A stretch of DNA of 64,000 bases from Holtermannia corniformis. Taxonomy: Eukaryota > Basidiomycota > Tremellomycetes > Holtermanniales. Each line of letters begins with the position of its first letter. The stretch's first letter is position 1. The stretch spans positions 707,716 to 771,715 of the forward strand of contig BCIJ01000004.1 in assembly GCA_001599935.1 (NCBI GenBank), read 5' to 3'. Positions 24,354-36,178 of this stretch are shown one piece after another. The notes beneath the pieces were generated by a model. That model saw nothing but the letters and a program-made list of their open reading frames with translations. It was not told the DNA's origin and ran no database searches. Both the position numbers and the translations under genes were made by a program.

Positions 24354-25642
24354 ATGTCCTACCAAGGTAATCCTCGCATTCTCAACGTCGGTCTTGTCGG
24401 CTGCGGCGAAGTCATCCAGACGACGCACCTGCCGACGATTCTGTTCTGCAACCATCAGTACAAGGCCGTCGCAATCTGCGATGTCTCGACCGAGGCGCTC
24501 GAGCATTGCGCACGGAAGTTTCAGGTGCCAGCCACCTACCAGACTGTGTGAGCTTACTCTGGGTCGGTGGGCGCGACTGACCTCACAGCGAGGAGATGCT
24601 CAAAGGCAGTCCGGAAATCGATCTCGTCATGATCATGAACTCGGATTGTTACCATGTAAGTTTGCTGCATTGAAACCGAGCTGACATCCAGGCCCGCGAC
24701 GCCATCCTAGCAGCCGATGCAGGCAAGCACGTCTTCATCGAAAAGCCAATGGCCATCTGCCATGCCGACGCCGACGCAATTGAAGCCGCGAGGGCGCGCA
24801 ACAATGTCGTCGTCTTCATCGGTTACATGCGTCGCTATGCCGAGGCGTTCCTGCGCGCCAAAGAAATCATCAAAGGCATGCAGATAGACTATGTCCGCGT
24901 GCGCGATATGATCGGGAGTGTGAGTCGCCTAGGTCGCGACCAAGCTGACGGGCAGAACACGTTCTTCACATCGCAATCTGGAATGTTCCCGCAGCGCTTT
25001 GGCGGGTACTCGGATGAAGCGGTGGCCAACTTGAAGCGCGATACGAATGAGCAGATTACCGCTGCGATCGGCGCCGAAGCTGCAGCCGACCCACGCAACG
25101 CGCTCTCCTGGAGTCTGCTAGGCAGCCTCGCCTCGCACGACATGAGTGCTATGCGCGAGCTCATCGGCACTCCCAAAGGCGTTCTTGCGGCCACCCGGTC
25201 TCAGAGTGCACTCTTCTGGTCGGTTCTGTTCGAGTACGAGGGCTTCAACGCGTACTACGAGGTAAGTCGGAGATGCGAGAGCGCGGCTGACGGGCAGATG
25301 TGCATCGACAAGGTCGCCAAGTTTGATGCCCACCTCGAAGTCTATGGTAGCGGCAAGCGCGTCAAGGTGCAATACAACACGTAGGTCACGACTCGCCGAT
25401 GCAACGCTGACCTCAGACCCTACGTCAAAGGCCTCCCAACGATCCTCACAATCGAGACGGTCAAGGATAACGGCGACTACTCGACGGAAGAGATCCGTCC
25501 GAGCTTTGTCGACAACTACACGCTCGAGTACCAAGAGCTCTACGATGCGATCGTCAACGGCAAGACGGTCAAGACGACGCCACTGGATGCAAAGGAGGAC
25601 CTCAAGATCAACGATCTCATCTGGGCTGCGTTGAAGAAGTAA
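24354..25642 (+). CDS. Gfo/Idh/MocA-family oxidoreductase
   Basis: An NAD(P)-dependent oxidoreductase, probably acting on a sugar, inositol or related polyol. The nucleotide-binding fold opens with LNVGLVGCGEVIQTTHLPT. It is followed by DLVMIMNSDCYH, AADAGKHVFIEKPMAIC (the family's EKP motif with the catalytic Lys) and GYMRRYAEAF. The C-terminal domain has LGSLASHDMSAMRELIG, TLEYQELYDAIVNGK and PLDAKEDLKINDLIW. The end is AALKK. Four or five introns of about 45 bases are used. It is divergent from the POT transporter with only about 150-175 bases between starts. It converges on the coiled-coil gene with 6 bases between stop codons. Confidence 0.9.
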
Positions 25643-25648
25643 TGCATG

Positions 25649-26734
25649 CTATGTCCTATGCTCGTAATTCCACACACGCGGGCCGTTGGTCGCGGTTACC
25701 GGTGGCTGCTGACGCCGTGGGAGCGCCACCGCGCCAACGACAGCCTCGCCGTCCCACTGCGACGGCGGTTGCAGCGTCGGCGTCGATCGCTTTGGGGATG
25801 TCGCCTGCACGCGCCGGCTGGCGAGAAGCAGATCTCGCTCCTTGTGGAACTGCTCGCGCTCGGCATCGGCAGACGCGAATCGCATGCGGCGCTCGCGCTC
25901 GCGCTGCTCCTGAAGTTGCTGGATCTCCCGTCCACGCTGGCGATCCAGTGCCTCCCACTCCTCCCGCTCCTTTTCAGCATCCGCCGCAGGTTGATGCAAC
26001 GCTTCGTCGATCGCTGCCAAATGCCGATCGGTCCGAGCGAGCATGGCCTCGAGCCAGCGCCGGCCTTCGCGCAACTGATCACGATGGTCGGCCAGTTCGC
26101 GCCGATTGATGGATGGGTTGTAGTCGGGTGCTTGCGCAGGCCGAGGGGGTACGAAGCGGGTCGACCACGAGGAAGGAGTGGGGAGAGGATCGCGGTCGCG
26201 AGTTGTCGGCCCGTAAATGCTGTAGCGCGAGCTGGGATGGGTACTGGGGGAGGCAGCGGGTAGCGTTGGCCTGTTTTGCGGACTTTGTCCAGGGAACGAG
26301 GCCTCGGCAGGGAGTGGCGAGTGAGAGAAAGTGCGTGATCGGGGCGGACTGGCCAGCCGTGATTTTGTAGACAGCCCGATGTCCTCTGTGCTCTTGCGTT
26401 TGGTTCCCCGGTGGTCGTCGTCGAGTTGCGGAACGTCGAGCGCCGAGATTGGCGGCAGTTTTGGGCTCTTGTGTGGTGGAGTCTTCTCTGGTGGCGCGAT
26501 ACTCAACAGCGTCTCGGCCGCAAGCTGGTGCGCAAGCTGTTTAGGAGGGGCGGGAGCGAGGGGAGAGGGTGCGGCAGGACGGTTGCGTTTCAGATCATTC
26601 GTAGGAGGGGATCGAGAGCGAGCGAGGAAGCCGTCAGCAATCGCCTGCAATTGAGGCGAGACAGGGACCGGGCTTTGATCTTTTTCCGTCGGAATGTACG
26701 GCGGTGGCAGGGGAAGCCACGTATCCACGGGCAT
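25649..26734 (-). CDS. Pro/Ser-rich protein with C-terminal coiled coil, uncharacterised
   Basis: One exon of 361 residues. The N-terminal two thirds are Pro, Ser and Arg rich, with a short opening segment (MPVDTWLPLPPPYIP) and patches such as LKRNRPAAPSPLAPAP. From about residue 215 it becomes a charged helix (REGRRWLEAMLARTDRHL, EKEREEWEALDRQRGREI) predicted to form a coiled coil. The tail is basic. No domain is recognised; a nuclear or scaffold role is possible but not shown. A TATAAG lies 78 bases upstream. Confidence 0.65.
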   Translation of the reverse strand: MPVDTWLPLPPPYIPTEKDQSPVPVSPQLQAIADGFLARSRSPPTNDLKRNRPAAPSPLAPAPPKQLAHQLAAETLLSIAPPEKTPPHKSPKLPPISALDVPQLDDDHRGTKRKSTEDIGLSTKSRLASPPRSRTFSHSPLPAEASFPGQSPQNRPTLPAASPSTHPSSRYSIYGPTTRDRDPLPTPSSWSTRFVPPRPAQAPDYNPSINRRELADHRDQLREGRRWLEAMLARTDRHLAAIDEALHQPAADAEKEREEWEALDRQRGREIQQLQEQRERERRMRFASADAEREQFHKERDLLLASRRVQATSPKRSTPTLQPPSQWDGEAVVGAVALPRRQQPPVTATNGPRVWNYEHRT

Positions 26735-27981
26735 CCGTCTTCGGGCGCGAGATGCTTCCAGAAGGCCAGCTAGACTTTGCGGGAGGGATCATGACGATCT
26801 CGCGCGTCGGTCTTATAACCCACCGGAAAAAGTGACGGCCTGGGAAGGCTGTGCTGGCAAACCCAGCGGGAAAAGGGAGGCACAGCAAAGGATCTGCGGC
26901 TTGTGACGATCCCGATCGGGCAACGTCGCTCTGGCGACTGTAAAGGACGCTTCGACCGGGCGGTCCGCCGCGGCTTGTCAATTCCCCCCGCCATGCCGAC
27001 TCGGGCAGCACATAGGAGCGTTTGCCTTCGAACGAGGGGCGCCACGCCAGCCTTTGTACATCGGTCCGAGCGCGGCCGCCGTCCGTTATGAGCCATCTCG
27101 AGTAGATGAGTGACTCGCGATGACGCCACCGAAGGCGGACACATAGGTGTCGCTCGGGCGCTTCGCGCGTCCTTTGTCCACTATATTGCGTCAAGCGCCG
27201 GCTAGTAAAGTGCGATCACGGTCCGAGCGCGGACGATGCGCCGTGGACACAGGGAGGTGCAATATGCAATCACTGCTTGATTGCATTGTTCGCCGGCCTG
27301 TGCACCATTTGGTTGAAACGGGGGGATACCCAAGCAAAAATGTAGAGCGCAACGCATGTCGGTCGGGATGACGGCAACAGCACAGCAATATCTACCCTTG
27401 CATGACACCATCACCGTGCCAACCTGATTGGCGCCAAAGCGCCGCACCAACGTGCACGCCAATGAGCTGCTAGACAGCTTTGCCTGCTCTACTTTACGCG
27501 AAGGCGTGACGACACCTGTCTGATCGTTAAGAAGGCCTGATTGACTAGCAATACGTAGTCCTGACACATAATTGTCCGTTCGGAAGTCACCGAGAGACAG
27601 CTGCGATCCCTCATGACCGCGCGTCAGAGCGTATCATCGTGCAATCTGCTAATGGTTTGGGCTGCAGCTGCGCCACCACCCCAAAATCATCATCATGTTG
27701 CGATCACGACGGAGACGCGCTCCTGAATTTCTCTGCGTCCGTTTCGCAATCAGGTCTCATTGAGAATCCACGCCATGTCACCTACAGCCAGCAGCTGCTG
27801 TGCATCGAGTTGACACAATTGCGCAGACCTGATCGCGATGACAGTCTACATTTGCGGGACTGCGAGCCGACGCGAGAGAGTATGCAGGGCGGAGGACACC
27901 AAGACGCGCACGTCTGGGCGCACGCTCTTAGCATCGTTGTTGGACATTGCGCCACTTTGGACCGGGTGCGCGGGCCGGATT
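26735..27981. other. Gene-poor stretch
   Basis: Includes a TATAAG (minus strand, 26812-26817) that fits the promoter of the coiled-coil gene. The rest, up to the GATA-factor gene, holds only short conflicting ORFs. A possible extra 3' exon of the GATA gene could lie at about 27782-27862. Confidence 0.5.
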
Positions 27982-28724
27982 CTAAACACAATTGATGCGA
28001 TAGCTCGCAACACTCCCAAAGCACATGCGATCCCAAGAGGAGATCTGACTCACCCCTTCGCGGTCGAGGCGCTCCTTGTCGTCGCCTTCCCAGCGCTGCG
28101 TCTGCGTCTGCGGGAGCGGACTCTGTACGGGCGAATCCGCGGCAGGGCGGGTGCCGACGGCCGGGACGCGCTTGCGACGCTTGATGACCGTCTTTTTCAT
28201 CGCGACAGGGCGCGGGACGCCATGCAGTTTGTGGTACAGGCCTGCAAACGTCAGCTAGGAAGGAATGGATAGATACAACAGACCACACGCGTTGCATTGC
28301 GGTCGGCCTTCGTCGTCTCTTCGCCACAGTGGGGTCGTCGACGTTCCGCAGTTGCGACAGCTCATGCCGACTGGCGTTGCTGCGAGACCGGCCTGCGTTG
28401 TCGGCTCTTCGACCTTGAGAACGACCTTTTCGACGCCCTCGGCGCCGCCCGTGGCGGAATTGTTGAACGTAGGACAGCCTTCACAGCCTGCTTTGCCGCC
28501 AGCACCGTTACACCTGCCATCGCCCGGGCACGTCCCGAGCGGTGGATGGGTGCTGCCGCGCGTCGACGTTGGCGGCGATGGGAGCGGTGATGGGTGATGT
28601 GGCGACATGGCTGTGCGATGTCAGCTCGGGATCGTGCCAGCCATGGATCACCCTCACAGATCCGCCGCCGTGAGCTCTCGGCCTCGGCCTGGCCGTCTCG
28701 CTGATAGACTGGATTGTCGGGCAT
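27982..28724 (-). CDS. Very short iron-regulator-type GATA factor (SreA/Urbs1/Cir1 family)
   Basis: Members of this family repress iron-uptake and siderophore genes when iron is plentiful. Exon 1 starts [16 protein letters not shown]. The spliced exon 2 contains [20 protein letters not shown], the family's iron-sensing C-x5-C-x8-C-x2-C region, followed by PTFNN. A single GATA finger then has C-x2-C-x17-C-x2-C ([15 protein letters not shown]...CNAC) and, across a GTCTGT intron, [17 protein letters not shown] and [12 protein letters not shown]. Only the C-terminal-type finger is present, as in Cir1. The whole is about 215 residues, whereas known members are several times longer. The C-terminus is uncertain: either the frame runs to a stop at 27982, or a GTGAGT donor near 28052 splices to an exon ending at 27782. 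Confidence 0.8.
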
Positions 28725-30193
28725 GGTCGTTGTCGATAAGATGCAGATGGACGCTAGACGCACGCCTCGGTGTCACGCCGGTTTGGGTACGGCTGCGCAG
28801 GATTTGGGGCCTCAGCCACCACTGATAACGCGCGACTTGGTAATCGACCGTGGGTTGGGCGGATCCCAGCTTTGGCCTGACTCGACGTGGACAGCGATGC
28901 GTGTGCTGCCTACTGCCTTGGTGCCGAGGGTCACACTGGCCGCTCGGGTTTCTTGCGCGTCAGTTGGGGTGGTCGAGTGAATTCTCAGGGACTGGTACAG
29001 CCGGCAGCCAATCACCGCACGCGCATTACCATCACCGTCTTACCGGATCAGGCAACCGCGCCCGTTATCGATCAGAGATAGCGCCCCACCGGCGAGATAT
29101 CGCCAGAGATAGATCGGGCAGCCGGACCCACATCGCTTCCACAGCGCTTTGATCAGCGCATTACGGCGCGCTATGGTGATCAGGGCTATCGCAGGACACG
29201 CAACCAGTCCTTATGCATCACACTGCTGCACATGCAGTACGAGCTTGCAGACGTGCATGGACTTTTGCCAACGTGTGCGTCCACACGCCTGATGTTATTC
29301 TTGTCCAAGCTTGACCCGTCGCCGGCCATCGGGGGCGTCGTCGGCCATCACCGCCGTCGACCCAGGGCCGGCCCTGTATCAGCCCAGTCTAAGCGATTAC
29401 ACCATTGTGGCTATCAAAGCTAGATTGCTGACAAATTCAAGTTGGCACCAGGGTGCGCGGTGGAACAGGGGCTGGCCGCTGGCGACGTTGGCAAGGCTGG
29501 TGAGGCACTGGGAGGTTTGGCAGCTCGACTATGTTCACGCCGGTTCGTAGTCCAAACATATGTAGCGCTTTGCAGTATGCTCCTGTTCAGAGGCATTCGC
29601 TGGTCCCAAGCTCCTTGTCTGCCTGCGTGACAGACTGCCTGCAACTGTACAGCGACTTGCACGCACTGTCCGGGAGAGCATGTGCCGGGAGTCAGAAGTT
29701 GGCGGCCTAACCCCCCATATCCGCACGCCTTGAACATGTATAACGACGAAAGGCAGCATGCCTACCATAACCGCCATCCCGGCCCTTGTCCGCTGCATTG
29801 AGCTCAACTACTGTAAAACCATGCGCTGTGACGTCGCGATTGGAGGGAAGGACGTTCTCAAGCTGGGTGCTGGCATCCTATGGATCAAGCCTGCCTTTAT
29901 TTGAGTAAAGAGTCCGCTTCACTGATGGGCTCAGAACCCCTGTTTAAGGATGCAGGGCGGTGCATAGCACCGTTTAATCGTTCACGGACAGTCTTGGAGG
30001 AGGCAACGGATCCATGTTGCGATCGGAGAACCTGCAAGACGTGCATAACGCATGGTGATGATGTTACTATTTGGCGAGAGTGACTGACGCGACCAGGCGC
30101 TTCACTCGTGACTGCCAGGCGCTTCAACTGACCTGAAGCGTAGTGCTGATGGAGACTGCCACTATGCGCACTCCCAGCGACTCATAGCTTACC
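28725..30193. other. Gene-poor stretch, upstream of the GATA gene
   Basis: No gene recognised on either strand. It should contain the promoter of the GATA factor. Confidence 0.5.
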
Positions 30194-30560
30194 ATGGACC
30201 GGCAGTTGACGCAATCCAAGCTTCTCGAGGTCTATGGCAACACGAGCAGTATGTACACGGGCAAGCTGAAGGAGATCAATGTACAACGCAACGTCGATTT
30301 AGAGCTCTTGCAGCGAGTCGCGTCTAAGTTGCCTGCACCTCGATCTCAATGGGAAGCTTCAACCGCCTCGCACCCCCGCCCGCGGCAGCGACTCGGACTC
30401 ATTTTCCTCGGCTTCCGACGAGTCTGAGGCTGACACATCCTGGAGCGACACGTCTTCGAATGACGAGGTACCCTGCAAGCTGAGCATTCCAGTCGCTCGA
30501 GCGTCTTCGCGCTTGCTCTCGGCCCTGCCTCAAGACGTGTGTTCTTGCTATACCATCTGA
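30194..30560 (+). pseudogene. Possible gene remnant with a frame change
   Basis: An ATG-led frame begins MDRQLTQSKLLEVYGNTSS and looks protein-like up to about 30320. From about 30330 a different frame becomes coherent, with an acidic Ser-rich run (DSDSFSSASDESEADTSWSD), and ends at a stop at 30558-30560. I could not join the two frames with a convincing intron. It may be a decayed gene, or a real gene whose tiny exons I have not resolved. No family is recognised. Confidence 0.25.
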
Positions 30561-31605
30561 AGTATGTACCTCGCTAGGCAAGATCGCGGTCCTACTAGCA
30601 CATTTCACACCTGCCAGCGGCATGGTTCAACTTTGCCCTTCCCAGTTGATGTCCAGCAACGGCGCCGACGGTAGCCAGATACAACACCACTTGACTGACG
30701 TGCTCGGCGTTATCCTGAACGAAGAGCGTGCGTATCTGTACCGAACCTGCAAGGGCTCAATCGGCTGGAAGCGCGTCCAAGAGTAATTTCAACATGGTCC
30801 CCGGGTGAGCTCTGTGTTTGGATAGCTGCTGTCGCAGAACTGACGCAATGGATAGAAGTCAATGTTGATAGTTTAGTGAGGGCGTGATGGCTGCTAGCGC
30901 TCCTGTCAAGCAGCGGTGGTTGGTGCGCAGACACGCTTATAACGGCCTGGTCTGCGGGCAGCATTTTGTCTAGTGTATGCATGACGTTACTGTCGTCCAT
31001 GAGCAATTTAACCGAATCAAGACGCCCAAGCACTTGTTACATGAATCGGCTGACCGAAGACGGACGCGTTGCCGTTGTGACGAAGCGTGCGCTACAATCA
31101 TTTGCTTGGAGACGAGACAGGGGCGCCTCAAGACAGAAGGGCCGTTGACAACTTTCCCGAGCGTAGGCAGAGCTCGGATCCCCACAACAGCAAGCAGCGG
31201 GGCCGCAGACTCTGGCAGGTGGTACAGCAGCCAGTACGAAACTGACTGCGCGTGGTGCACTACATATTAGTTACAATTGTTGCTGTACGCTACAGCGCGC
31301 CTTGCGCGCAAGTCCTGCGTCGCCACAAACTCGATCAACTCTCACTCAGTATCGTAGACGGTAGCGCAATCAGCGTCCACTGCGCTTCGCCGGTGCCGCA
31401 GATCCAGATCCAACAATTGAACGTTGGCGAAAGACCTACAGTCACCACGCGCACGTCAACCGCGTTATTCAGCAGGAAATGTGTATACGGAGCATGCGCA
31501 ACTGATCGGAAAGGCCATGCATTCGCACTATCTTATAAGGTGACAGCGAGTCGGAGCCAGGGGACGAGGGAGGTATGCGATGAGGTCACGGGGAGAAGGC
31601 GACGT
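30561..31605. other. Gene-poor stretch downstream of PMA1
   Basis: No gene recognised. The right end is the 3' flank of the PMA1 gene. Confidence 0.5.
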
Positions 31606-34600
31606 TTACGCACGCGACGAGGCGCGCTGGAGGGCGGCACCCGACTGCTGAGCCTGGATCGACGAGAAGCGCGAGAGCTCGCGACCCGACATGTCGATCT
31701 TTTGACCCTTCTTGAGGCCGAGCTTGCCACGGGCACGGCCGAGGAAGGTCGTGCGGTTCGAGTAGAGCGACTCGTGGCGCGAGGCGGTGCGGTGGAGGAG
31801 CTCGCCGTTCGCGTCGGTGAGGGCAGCGGGCTTCTGAGCGGCCTTGCGGCGCTGGAGGTAGCTGATGATTGTGTACTTGAGAGCGAACTTGACAAAGTCA
31901 AGAGGGAAGTACCAGATGATGTTCCAGACCCAGACGATGCCGATCCAGCCGCCTTCGATACCGTGGACGTTGGTGAAGCCCCAGTCGCCAAAGGCGGCAA
32001 TGATCGAGGCAATGAGCTGGGCCAAGCAGAAGGCACCCATGAGGGCGAACGAAGGGCGCTCCATCCACGAGAAGCCGTGCGAACGCGTGACGAAGATGAG
32101 CGCCTGCGAGATGATGGCGACCTGGAGGTAGATGATCATGTGACCCTCGCGCGAGTTGACCTCCTTGATGGGGAGCACGCTGAACTTGTCCTCGAAGAAG
32201 GTCGTGTTGTAGATGACGACCCAGAAGACAATGGTCGAGAGGGTCAAGTAGAGACCGTAGCCAATGCCGTAAGCGAAGCTGATGGGGGTCAGTTGCGTTG
32301 CAGTTCACGTCGCAACAACTTACACTTCAGCGAGGTCCCACGAGTCGGGGGTGGTCGAGGGCAAGACGCGGTCGAGCGAGAGGGTCATGATGGTACCGTC
32401 GTTGAGCACCGCAATGATCAAGACCATGAAGGGCGGGAAGTTAAACTGCCACGCAAAGGCCATGATGGCAAAGCAGACGACGATACGAATGGTGACTGAG
32501 CAAGCGTAGACCTGGGTCAAGTCAGCAAAGAACCTACACCCAACGTGGATAGACTCACAGCGTAGTTGCGCATACGTTGGAAGATGACACGCGAGCCGTG
32601 GATGGCGTGCACAATGGTCGAAAGTCCGGGCTCGGTAAGGACAATGTCGGCGGCGCCACGGGCAGCGTCGGTGGCACCTTCGACAGCGATACCGACGTTG
32701 GCACGGGACAGAGCCGGGGCGTCGTTGGCACCGTCACCAGTCATGGCGCAGAGGTGACCAAGGGCCTGGATACGCTTGACAATCTCAAACTTGTGCTCGG
32801 GGAAGACACCGGCGAAACCGTCGGCGTCCATAATCATCTCGTCAAGGTTGGCGTGCTTGGAACCGGGGGCGGGTCCGTCCTTGAGGACCTTGGCGGGGTA
32901 CATGTGGTCACCGAGACCGAGACGGCGACCAGTCTCCTTGGCAATGGCAAGCTGATCACCAGTGACCATCTTGACCTTGACACCGAGGGCCATGGCGTCG
33001 TCGATCGTCTGCTTGGTGTCCGAACGGGGAGGGTCAAAGATCGAAAGAAGACCGACGAGCTCGAAACCGGTACCCTCAGAGTCGGCCTGGTCACCGTTGA
33101 CGTCCTCGTAAGCAATGGCAAGAGCACGGAGACCGCGGCGGGCAAACTCCTCGACGTCAGCCTCGAGCTGGTCCTCGAGCTCGGAGGTCTTGTTGCGCGA
33201 GCAGAGTTCAATGATGATACCGGTCATACCCTTGGTCGAGCGCTTGAGCTTGCCAGTGGCCTCCTCACGGTAAGTAATCTCGGTACGCTTGTCGACAGGG
33301 TTGAACGGCTTGAAGTCGAGGAGCTTGATGCCCTCGCGAGCCTTGGCCGGGTTGTCGAGCGTGCCAACGACACAGCCGTCGATGGCGTCCTGGTTCTCGG
33401 TACGCGAAGCGTAGGCGGCGAGGAGGATGGTCTCCTCGACCGAAAAGTGCGAGTACGTCTTTACGTTTTCCTTGTCGATCGTGAGCTTGTTGGTGGTGAG
33501 CGTACCAGTCTTGTCCGAGCAGAGAATGGTGACGCCGGCAAGCTCCTCGATGGCGGTGATACGGGTGACAATGGCCTTGTGCTTGGCGAGCTGCTGGGCA
33601 CCGACGGCAAGGGTGACGGACAGCACGGTGGGCATGGCAATGGGGATACCACCAATGAGCAAGACGAGGATGTTGTCGAGACCGTCACGGTACGAGTACT
33701 TGAACTTGGGGTAGAGGATGACAATCTCGAGGAGGACAAAGAGACCGATCGAGACGAGGCAGAACGATCCAATGCGGGCAAGGACCATTTGCAAGTGACC
33801 CGTCTGGTCATTGTCCTGGCCGACGAGGGTGGCAGCCCGACCGAAGAAGGTGTTGGGACCGGTCGAGATGACGATACCCTCGGCCTCGCCCTGCTTACAG
33901 GTCGAACCCGAGAAGCACTCGTCGCCGAGCTTCTTGCCAGACGGGAGCGACTCGCCGGTAAGCGCAGCTTGGTCCATCCTGGAGGGGTTAGGGGCGAACC
34001 ACGTGCTGAGCCCTGACTTACGAAACATCAATCGCTTCAACCAAACGGCAGTCTGACGGGCAGACATCTCCGTGCTTGAAGGCGATAACATCTCCGGGGA
34101 CGAGTTCCGACGATTCGATCTCGCGCCATGCGCCGTCACGCTTGACGCGGGCCTTGGGGGCGAGCGAGTCCATGAGAGCCTTGACAGCGTTACCGGCGTT
34201 GCGCTCCTCGACGAAACCAATGGTAGAGTTGATGAGCAAGAGGAGGACGATACCGACGAAATCTTGCCAGTCTGGCGGGCGACCGCCCCCGTTGGAAAGA
34301 GCAATAGCGACCAAGGCGGCACCCTCCATGACCCACGAGAGCGGGTTCCACATGAACGAGAGGAACTGGAGGAAAGCGCTGCGCATGTCAGTACGGTGCG
34401 TGTATGACCAACTACCTACTTTTCCTCCTTCTCCTCGAGCTTGTTAGGGCCAAAGATGCCGATACGGTTCTGAGCTTCGGCATCGGTGAGACCGGCGTCG
34501 GTACACTGAAGCAGCTGGAAGACTTCCTCCATGACAATGTGCTCAATGTCGACCTTGTCCTTGTCGTACAAGTCCTCGGCAGTGAAAGAGATCTGCGCGG

Positions 34601-34982
34601 TCAGCGTTGCCATGGCGACGCCGGCGGCAGCGGCTGCGCACCGCCGGCGACATGCCCACTCACGGTATTCAGGTCGACCCGGGCGTGGTTATCACCCTTG
34701 GAATGTCAACCAACATTCGTCTGTTTTTTTTTTCCACCCACCTCGGTTCCATGGTCCATCTCCTTGTACTCGCGCTTCTTCTTCTCCGGGATCTCGCCAG
34801 GAGGCGCACCGGGAGCGTCGGCAGGGTGAGGCTCGCCCGCCATCCTTTTTGTGCGAAAAGATGACAAACGTGGGGGAAACGGAAAAGAGGGCGAATCAAA
34901 ACAATCGTCAGCCGGCCCACCTCGAGGTGCACTCTACTCACTTGACGGGGTCGACATGACCCGTCTTCTCGTTTTCAGACAT
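31606..34982 (-). CDS. PMA1: Plasma-membrane H+-ATPase (P-type, P3A)
   Basis: It pumps protons out of the cell and sets the plasma-membrane potential that drives nutrient uptake. Key P-type motifs are LTGESLP (dephosphorylation loop), [10 protein letters not shown] (phosphorylated Asp), [22 protein letters not shown] and the P3A-type helices [18 protein letters not shown] and [19 protein letters not shown]. The N-terminus [14 protein letters not shown] is assembled from small exons, one of them 33 nt ([11 protein letters not shown]). The C-terminus has [15 protein letters not shown] and ends RASSRA, in the position of the autoinhibitory tail. Codon choice is extremely biased (C or G at third positions), as expected for one of the most highly expressed proteins. 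Long ORFs on the opposite strand are a by-product of this bias. Confidence 0.96.
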
Positions 34983-35204
34983 GTTGCAGTGGGGTTAACT
35001 AAGACTATAGAGGGATACTCCCGGTCACCGCTGGCGGCTGTTGGGGTTCCGGTGGGCAGACGGTGGTCCCTAGGGACTGGCCTTTCGATCAGAAGAGGTT
35101 GGGGGATGAGTGGTGCTGGTCGTTGTCAGCTGCGCTCGCCTGGTCGCCCGCTGAAAACGCACAGGGATGGGTTGAAGGGAGGAAGGGGCGGACTCTGGCG
35201 AGGG

Positions 35205-35210
35205 TATATA
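35205..35210 (-). promoter_or_regulatory. TATA box of PMA1
   Basis: TATATA, in the minus-strand context gtatatac, lies about 223 bases upstream of the PMA1 start codon. It is the only good TATA match in this part of the upstream region. Confidence 0.5.
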
Positions 35211-35532
35211 CTCGAACCGGTGACGCCGGCCTCCTTTTCGCACTCTAGTGAAATCTCACCAAACCGACGGCCGGTTTGGTTGGTTCATCTGAATTCTGGT
35301 GGGGGGTTAAGCAGTGTTTTGAATTCTACCTCGGCTTGGAAATCTCAATCCGCGCCGTTTCACTGGCCGCTGTGGAATTTCGCGCAACGCCCCGCCCCTG
35401 GCCGCGGCAGTGTTGGGGTTGGCGAACCCGCCTGCGTCAACCGACCGAGCATGCCATGGTGAAAGGGTCGTGCCCGCCATCCGTCCGTGGGCGAGCACGG
35501 ACGACGTCGCTCGAGAACATGACTTTTGGGTG

Positions 35533-35556
35533 CCACACACACACCACACACACACA
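35533..35556. repeat. CA dinucleotide microsatellite
   Basis: A run of ca units with a single interruption (ccacacacacaccacacaca). It lies in the PMA1/guanine deaminase intergenic region. Confidence 0.85.
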
Positions 35557-36178
35557 TCCATCACGCTGACAGAGCGCACACACCCTTCGGATCCGGCCGA
35601 TCAATTCGAGCCGTCTGCCACTTTTCGCTTCCCGCGGGCTGGGCCCCTTGGCAGCCCACTCGCGGGGAGCATGCTTTTCTTGGCCCTGCCACGTCACGGT
35701 GCACCGAGCGCATGCACTCTCGGCGCTATTTCGAGCGCGTGCTCGCTATCAGCCGCCACTGATGTCGCCGCCGGCCCCTTGTCTCCGACAGGGCCCTGAC
35801 ACTACTGTCCCGGCAAGATGCGCACCGGACGCCTAGCCCGTCCTTATCGGCTTGGCCGGAACTGCACCCGCGCACGATAGGAATCGAAAACGCCGAGAAT
35901 TCATAGATTGCTGCGTTGCGACGCAACGCCGACGACGCTCGCTTACGTCGCGACCGAACCAGAGCCGCGGATGCACACGTGCCTGATCGCCAGCGTGCGG
36001 CTGTGAACAGCGGCTCAACGTCGGTGAAGGAGGGTGCAGGTGCAGGGGGGAAGTTTGTATATGTAGCATGTTGGTCGCCCACAGAGATGAGATGCCTGGC
36101 TGCGTTCAGCTTGGCCGAGGCATGCAGCACTGTACACGATGTGCAGTCTGTGCGCATGCCATGCACGCATCAACGACC

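Larger units (their letters stand above)
34983..36178. other. Divergent promoter region of PMA1 and guanine deaminase
   Basis: About 1.2 kb without a convincing gene. It contains a TATA box for PMA1 (35205-35210) and a CA-repeat tract near 35533-35556. The large size fits a strong, regulated promoter on the PMA1 side. Confidence 0.6.

Noticed and set aside
31252..32499. A 415-residue ORF on the plus strand
   Set aside because: It overlaps the C-terminal PMA1 exons in antisense and has no domain. The same codon-bias explanation applies.
32577..34016. A 479-residue ORF on the plus strand
   Set aside because: It is antisense to the PMA1 coding exons. The extreme third-position bias of PMA1 removes stop codons on the other strand. 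Its translation is low-complexity and matches nothing, while the minus frame is a perfect P-type ATPase.
35520..35600. CRISPR-like or regular repeat array
   Set aside because: It is a simple CA microsatellite without spacers. The organism is a eukaryote and no array is present anywhere in the window.
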